A DNA stretch of 16,177 bases. It comes from Bacteroidota bacterium. Its GTDB lineage: Bacteria > Bacteroidota > Bacteroidia > Chitinophagales > Saprospiraceae. The stretch covers positions 1 to 16,177 of the forward strand of contig JAJRUR010000247.1 in the NCBI GenBank assembly GCA_024277695.1, written 5' to 3'. Below the pieces are notes generated by a model. It searched no databases. It was not told the DNA's origin and worked only from the letters and a program-made list of their open reading frames with translations. The translations under genes were made by a program, and so were the position numbers. This document shows, piece after piece, positions 14,452 through 16,177 of the stretch. Each line of letters starts with the position of its first letter. The first letter of the stretch is position 1.

Positions 14452-15405
14452 ATGAAAGTAACCGAACATTTAAAACGGAGTCCTGACAGGCCGATCGTCT
14501 CCTTTGAAGTACTGCCACCACTCAAAGGAGGAACGATGGATAGCATCTTTGAGACCCTCAACCCCTTGATGGAGTTCAAACCGCCCTTTGTAGATGTAAC
14601 CTATCATCGAGAAGAGTTCGTCTATAAACAAAAGGAAAGCGGATACTACGAAAAAACTTCTATACGAAAGCGTCCCGGGACCGTAGGTATTTGTACGGCG
14701 ATTATGCACCATTACGGAGTGGATGCCATACCGCACTTGATCTGTGGAGGGTTTTCGGTTGAAGACACAGAAAATGCTTTGATCGACCTTCATTTTTTAG
14801 GTTTTGATAATGTATTGGCACTCCGAGGAGATGCTCGACAGTTTGACAAAAAATTTATACCCGAGCCCCATGGACATGCTTATGCCATCGACTTGATTCA
14901 ACAAATCGTCCAAATGAATAATGGTATCTATCTCGATGATGAAATAGAAAACGGAGCACATTCTGATTTTTGTATCGGGATAGCAGGATATCCGGAAAAA
15001 CACTTTGAAGCTCCCAATATGGAGCAAGATATCTACTGGACCAAAAAAAAGGTAGAGGCCGGAGCAGATTACATTGTCACTCAGATGTTTTTTGATACAC
15101 AATACTATATTGATTTTGTCAATAAATGTCGCTCTGAAGGGATTGATATTCCTATTATACCCGGCATCAAGCCACTCACCAAGCGATACCAACTTTCATC
15201 CATACCTCGCCATTTTTTTGTGAGCATGCCGGATGATCTAGTCAAAGAGGTCAACGCTAATCCTGACAAAAGTATCGTGGAGATAGGTCAAGCTTGGTGT
15301 ATTCAGCAGTGTAAAGATCTCATTGAATTTGGTGTACCCGGACTTCATTTTTATACAATGGGTGACTCCAAGATCATTTATAAGATTTGTAAAGCTATCT
15401 TTTAA
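14452..15405 (+). CDS. metF: Methylenetetrahydrofolate reductase
   Basis: MetF is an FAD enzyme that reduces 5,10-methylene-THF to 5-methyl-THF, the methyl donor for methionine synthesis. The 317-residue protein shows the TIM-barrel landmarks: SFEVLPPLKGG with the catalytic-type Glu19, VDVTYHREEF, the NVLALRGDA strand, GIAGYPEKHFEAPN, GADYIVTQMFFDTQYYIDFV, IPGIKPLTK, and the end GVPGLHFYTMGDS. The frame extends upstream to a TTG at 14425, but that lies inside the promoter -7 element, so the ATG at 14452 is the start. fah follows after 25 bases and may be cotranscribed. Confidence 0.97.
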   Translation: MKVTEHLKRSPDRPIVSFEVLPPLKGGTMDSIFETLNPLMEFKPPFVDVTYHREEFVYKQKESGYYEKTSIRKRPGTVGICTAIMHHYGVDAIPHLICGGFSVEDTENALIDLHFLGFDNVLALRGDARQFDKKFIPEPHGHAYAIDLIQQIVQMNNGIYLDDEIENGAHSDFCIGIAGYPEKHFEAPNMEQDIYWTKKKVEAGADYIVTQMFFDTQYYIDFVNKCRSEGIDIPIIPGIKPLTKRYQLSSIPRHFFVSMPDDLVKEVNANPDKSIVEIGQAWCIQQCKDLIEFGVPGLHFYTMGDSKIIYKICKAIF

Positions 15406-15430
15406 TACATAACAAGAAATAATATACAAT

Positions 15431-16177
15431 ATGGACATCCAAAAACTATGGCAACTCAGATCTTGGGTTTCGGTCGATCAAGACTCGGATTTTTCTTTAC
15501 AGAACATTCCATTTGGCATCGCATCCAAATCGGATCAAAAACGACGTATCGTCTCGATCATAGGCGATCAAATCATCGATCTGCAAGTATTGAAAGAACT
15601 TGGGTTATTTGAAGGGTTGGTATCGTCAAATTTTGATTTTGAGCAAGATAGTCTAAATGCTTTTATTCGTTTGGGCAAAAGCACGACCCAAAAAGTGCGT
15701 CTGCGGCTCATAGAGCTCTTGAGCGACAATGTCCATAAAGAGCAAGTACAAAAAGCCCTATCTTCAGTAGCTGCGTGGAAGATGCACTTAGCTATAAAAA
15801 TTGGAGATTATACGGATTTTTATTCGAGTATAGAGCATGCTACCAATATAGGGACGATGTTTCGAGATCCTAAGAATGCACTATTGGCTAACTGGCGGCA
15901 TTTGCCTGTAGGATATCACGGTCGATCTTCGACGATTGTAGTCTCCGGGACAGACATCAGGCGTCCAATGGGACAAACAAAGCCCGAAGAGGGATCGCCA
16001 CAATACGGGCCGAGTCGTTTGCTTGATTTTGAGCTAGAGATGGGCTTTGTGGTTGGGCGTGATACGCATATGGGTACTCAAATAAGTACTGATCAGGCAG
16101 AAGATTATATTTTTGGTCTTGCGCTGTTCAATGATTGGTCAGCTCGTGATATACAGAAGTGGGAGTATGTACCATTG
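15431..16177 (+). CDS. fahA: Fumarylacetoacetase, N-terminal 249 codons, cut by the right edge
   Basis: This enzyme hydrolyses fumarylacetoacetate to fumarate and acetoacetate, the last step of tyrosine/phenylalanine (homogentisate) breakdown. The open frame continues unbroken to the window end. The N-terminal SH3-like domain (about 1-115) is followed by the catalytic metal-binding region: DYTDFYSSIEHATNIGTMFR with metal ligand Asp129 and catalytic His136, GYHGRSSTIVVSGTDI, FELEMGFVVG with metal ligands Glu201 and Glu203, and NDWSARDIQKWEYVPL with the Asp235 region. These match the mouse enzyme residues Asp126, His133, Glu199, Glu201 and Asp233. Family members are about 420 residues, so roughly 40 percent lies beyond the edge. 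The neighbouring homogentisate genes are not visible. Confidence 0.95.
   Translation, partial: MDIQKLWQLRSWVSVDQDSDFSLQNIPFGIASKSDQKRRIVSIIGDQIIDLQVLKELGLFEGLVSSNFDFEQDSLNAFIRLGKSTTQKVRLRLIELLSDNVHKEQVQKALSSVAAWKMHLAIKIGDYTDFYSSIEHATNIGTMFRDPKNALLANWRHLPVGYHGRSSTIVVSGTDIRRPMGQTKPEEGSPQYGPSRLLDFELEMGFVVGRDTHMGTQISTDQAEDYIFGLALFNDWSARDIQKWEYVPL

Overview
The window reads as a chromosomal segment of a member of the Bacteroidota, probably a Saprospiria- or Chitinophagia-like lineage (the class is a guess). The reasons are: housekeeping promoters of the Bacteroidota type (TTG, 20-21 bases, TATCTTTG) in front of three genes; the tgt / YjgP-YjgQ permease pair; a carboxypeptidase-regulatory-like secreted protein of the phylum; ECF sigma factors of Bacteroidota type; and an RHS core of the kind found in these bacteria. 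Coding regions are dense and mostly unremarkable, and no insertion sequence, tRNA, rRNA or CRISPR array was seen.

Layout. At 1-516 (minus) lies the C-terminal core of an RHS-repeat protein whose N-terminal part is missing. It is followed by an AT-rich gene-free stretch to 990. Then come tgt (991-2124, queuosine tRNA modification) and an LptF/LptG-type permease (about 2149-3236) that has no ordinary start codon for its full length and a -1 frame change at an A6 run. An orphan ECF sigma factor (3476-4015), preceded by a 32-base inverted repeat next to its promoter, converges on a NodB-type polysaccharide deacetylase (4103-4747, minus). Divergent from that is gltX (4931-6460).

Next is a three-gene operon (6579-8790): an ECF sigma factor, a single-pass membrane protein in the anti-sigma position, and an exported protein made of repeated short strands. 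An 853-residue AsmA-like protein (8855-11416, minus) converges on it. Divergent from that is mnmG (11547-13412), predicted to be leaderless. The right end holds a secreted CarboxypepD_reg-like protein (13714-14355), metF (14452-15405) and the first 249 codons of fumarylacetoacetase (15431 to the edge).

Themes. Two tRNA-modification genes (tgt, mnmG) and gltX serve translation. The permease, deacetylase and AsmA-like protein, and probably the sigma-controlled exported protein, belong to the cell envelope. metF and fah are one-carbon and aromatic amino acid metabolism. I found no clear new defence or mobile system. The observations most worth following are the permease frame change and missing start codon, the headless RHS module, the paired operator-like sites at the first sigma gene, and the sigma / membrane protein / repeat protein operon.
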